Shown piece after piece: positions 62,649 to 64,000 of a DNA stretch of 64,000 bases (the stretch's first letter is position 1; every line of letters begins with the position of its first letter). The translations under genes and the position numbers were made by a program. The notes beneath the pieces were generated by a model. It made no database searches and was not told the origin of the DNA. It was given only the letters and a program-made list of their open reading frames with translations. The stretch spans positions 496,001 through 560,000 of the forward strand of contig JAQSEB010000126.1 of assembly GCA_030063045.1 (NCBI GenBank), in the 5' to 3' direction. The stretch is from Pratylenchus scribneri (taxonomy: Eukaryota > Nematoda > Chromadorea > Rhabditida > Pratylenchidae).

Positions 62649-63478
62649 TCAATAAGATTTTCGCAAAATTTGTCCGTCTTGTTTGGGAATTGCTTTCCTA
62701 TTTATTAAAATTGTCTGATTTTGAACAGTGGAAACTGCGGTTATGGTCGTTTTGCATCCTCCAATTCTGTTAAAAATCTCCTTCTTGAATGCATTTCGAT
62801 AATCCTTGCTGGAAAAAATGGGATTTTTTGGTTAAAATAATTTATCAATCTCATTTATGGATAAATAATGATAAAAGTGATATTTCGGCTATTTGGCGTG
62901 ATAATTCCTCAAATCTCAATTAAAATATAATCCCGCTAATATTGGATGTCCATTATTTTATTTGATTTCTTTTTAACAAACCTGGTCAAATAGAGGATAA
63001 AACCAGTTGATGCTGTGCTCATGTTCAAATAAACGGACATTGCTTCACCAATATACCTGTTTAAAAATAAAATATATTATAGATTAGTATTTTTTTGTAA
63101 TATAATAAAAATAATGAAAAATTATTGCTGAAAAATAATTTAAATTGCCTTTTTGCCTATTAAATTATTTAATTAATCCCTAATAAATACCATCGTGTCA
63201 TATAATCTTTGATTAGACCGGCAATGAATAGTCGATAAATTCGCATTGCACAAAAACCGCTCAAATTCACCGTGATGAGCACAAAAATTGATTTGTAAAT
63301 GCGATTGGAACCAGATCCGGACATTGCTTTAAAATTTAATATGAAATTAAAATTATTTTTGAATATAAATACGTTTATGTTTGATTTTTATAACCAATCC
63401 CATGACAATGTAAATGACAAGGGTGACGCAGTTGAATGCCAAACTTAAATTATTGTAGATCTCTTTGGCATCTCCAGT
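62649..63478 (-). CDS. Seven-TM chemoreceptor-like protein, 3' exons only
   Basis: Four exons fit in phase: 63478-63373, 63326-63191, 63056-62982 and 62808-62649, ending in TGA; introns are 46, 134 and 173 nt. They encode about 158 residues. First comes a TM5-like segment (LAFNCVTLVIYIVMGL) and a basic third cytoplasmic loop (VIKIKHKPMSGSGSNRIYK). TM6 (SIFVLITVNLSGFCAM) and TM7 follow (STASTGFILYLTSKDYRNAF), then a basic tail. The TM7 ending in S.DYR..F is typical of nematode serpentine receptors; the exact family was not determined. Such receptors sit in the plasma membrane, often of sensory neurons. TM1-TM4 must lie upstream beyond 63478, past a MITE and probably outside the window. No frame damage is visible. 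Confidence 0.75.
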
Positions 63479-63545
63479 CTAAAAATTTTTGCATTATTTT
63501 TAATAAAAAATTTTTAAAAAATAAACAATTTTAATAATGAATATA

Positions 63546-63743
63546 TGTTGGCGGTAAAGTTGAAATTTGCACACTATTTTCGGCATAGAAGCAGAGAAAA
63601 GTGAGATATCGAAAAACTAAATAGGGGTTTGGGGTTAGGGGCTCGGCAGAATGGAATTAGGGGTAGGGGCTAAGGGCTAGGGTTAGGTTTGTACTCTGCT
63701 TCTTACAGCGAGATAGTGTGTAAATTTCAATTTTGCCCCAACA
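63546..63743. mobile_element. Small inverted-repeat element (MITE), about 198 bp
   Basis: The left end TGTTGGCGGTAAAGTTGAAA and the right end, read in reverse, TGTTGGGGCAAAATTGAAA form imperfect inverted repeats that extend through TTT(G/A)CACACTAT. TA flanks both ends, which fits a Tc1/mariner-type target, though the AT repeats around make this unsure. The centre is G-rich with GGGGTTAGGGGC-like runs. It lies upstream of the visible receptor exons, probably in an intron. Confidence 0.65.
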
Positions 63744-64000
63744 TATATATATTGAACTCGATACTGAATTATTTTGACCAAATATTAAAGTGCAAATCTC
63801 ATTTCATAGACATCCCAGTACATTGAAATCCTAATCAACCAGTTTAAAAACCAGTGCCATAAATTAGATTCAAACAGTTCAATTCAAATTTGAAATTAAA
63901 ATATTCTAAATAAAAATCGATCTTTGACGAATCAATTAACCCTAAAAACAATGCTGTAGGATAGTTAGAAACTTCAAAATTCAGAATAATCTAACATTTC
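63744..64000. other. AT-rich sequence at the right end, no exon seen
   Basis: Probably intron or upstream DNA of the receptor gene. No frame with splice sites for TM4 or earlier segments could be found. Confidence 0.4.

Noticed and set aside
63620..63690. Telomeric repeat tract
   Set aside because: The GGGGTTAGGGG-like runs are irregular, short and enclosed by inverted repeats, so this is the core of a small transposon and not a telomere.

Overview
The window looks like AT-rich nuclear DNA of a nematode, possibly a plant-parasitic tylenchid such as a root-knot nematode (low confidence at that level). Supporting signs are very short introns (37-45 nt) with TTTTNAG-type acceptors, a likely spliced-leader acceptor 17 nt before a start codon, a chemoreceptor-like seven-TM receptor tail, and a BEL/Pao retroelement carrying a phlebovirus-G2-like envelope gene, an association known from nematodes. 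No bacterial features are present.

Layout. 1-1297: AT-rich DNA with the last two exons of a broken Q/K-rich gene (minus strand). About 1300-48370: a 47-kb satellite array, roughly 260 monomers of 179-184 bp. It has two monomer classes in the block order A (1300-9124), B (9125-21125), A (21126-21891), B (21892-47076), A (47077 to about 48240), with several higher-order periods. 48371-50585: an internally deleted Ty3/gypsy-type LTR retrotransposon inserted in the array (TSD GAAAA). 50586-51387: the frayed right edge of the array, split by a 506-bp hAT-like MITE with a perfect 8-bp TSD. 51715-53518 (minus): a six-exon gene for a predicted secreted, glutamine-rich protein of 417 aa, a paralogue of the fragment left of the array. 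53689-61230: a young 7.5-kb BEL/Pao provirus with 517-bp LTRs that read as identical and TSD GTTTT. 61231-64000: AT-rich DNA with a doubtful K-rich exon, the 3' exons of a receptor gene (minus), and a small MITE.

Most notable. The BEL/Pao provirus has one long reading frame that runs Gag, zinc knuckles, aspartic protease, then directly a membrane glycoprotein of the class II fusion type. Reverse transcriptase, RNase H and nearly all of the integrase are absent, yet the frame across the junction is open, apart from one TAG in gag. The element is much GC-richer than its surroundings, and its leader holds about 38 copies of the heptamer GACCGTC. It may be a non-autonomous Gag-Pro-Env element that relies on enzymes from relatives. 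It sits about 150 bp upstream of the divergently oriented Q-rich gene.

The rest of the window is shaped by repeats. The array separates two co-oriented paralogues and replaces the 5' part of one. Conversion-like A/B chimeric monomers and 3,287-, 1,820-, 916-, 900-, 728- and 368-bp periods indicate repeated unequal exchange.
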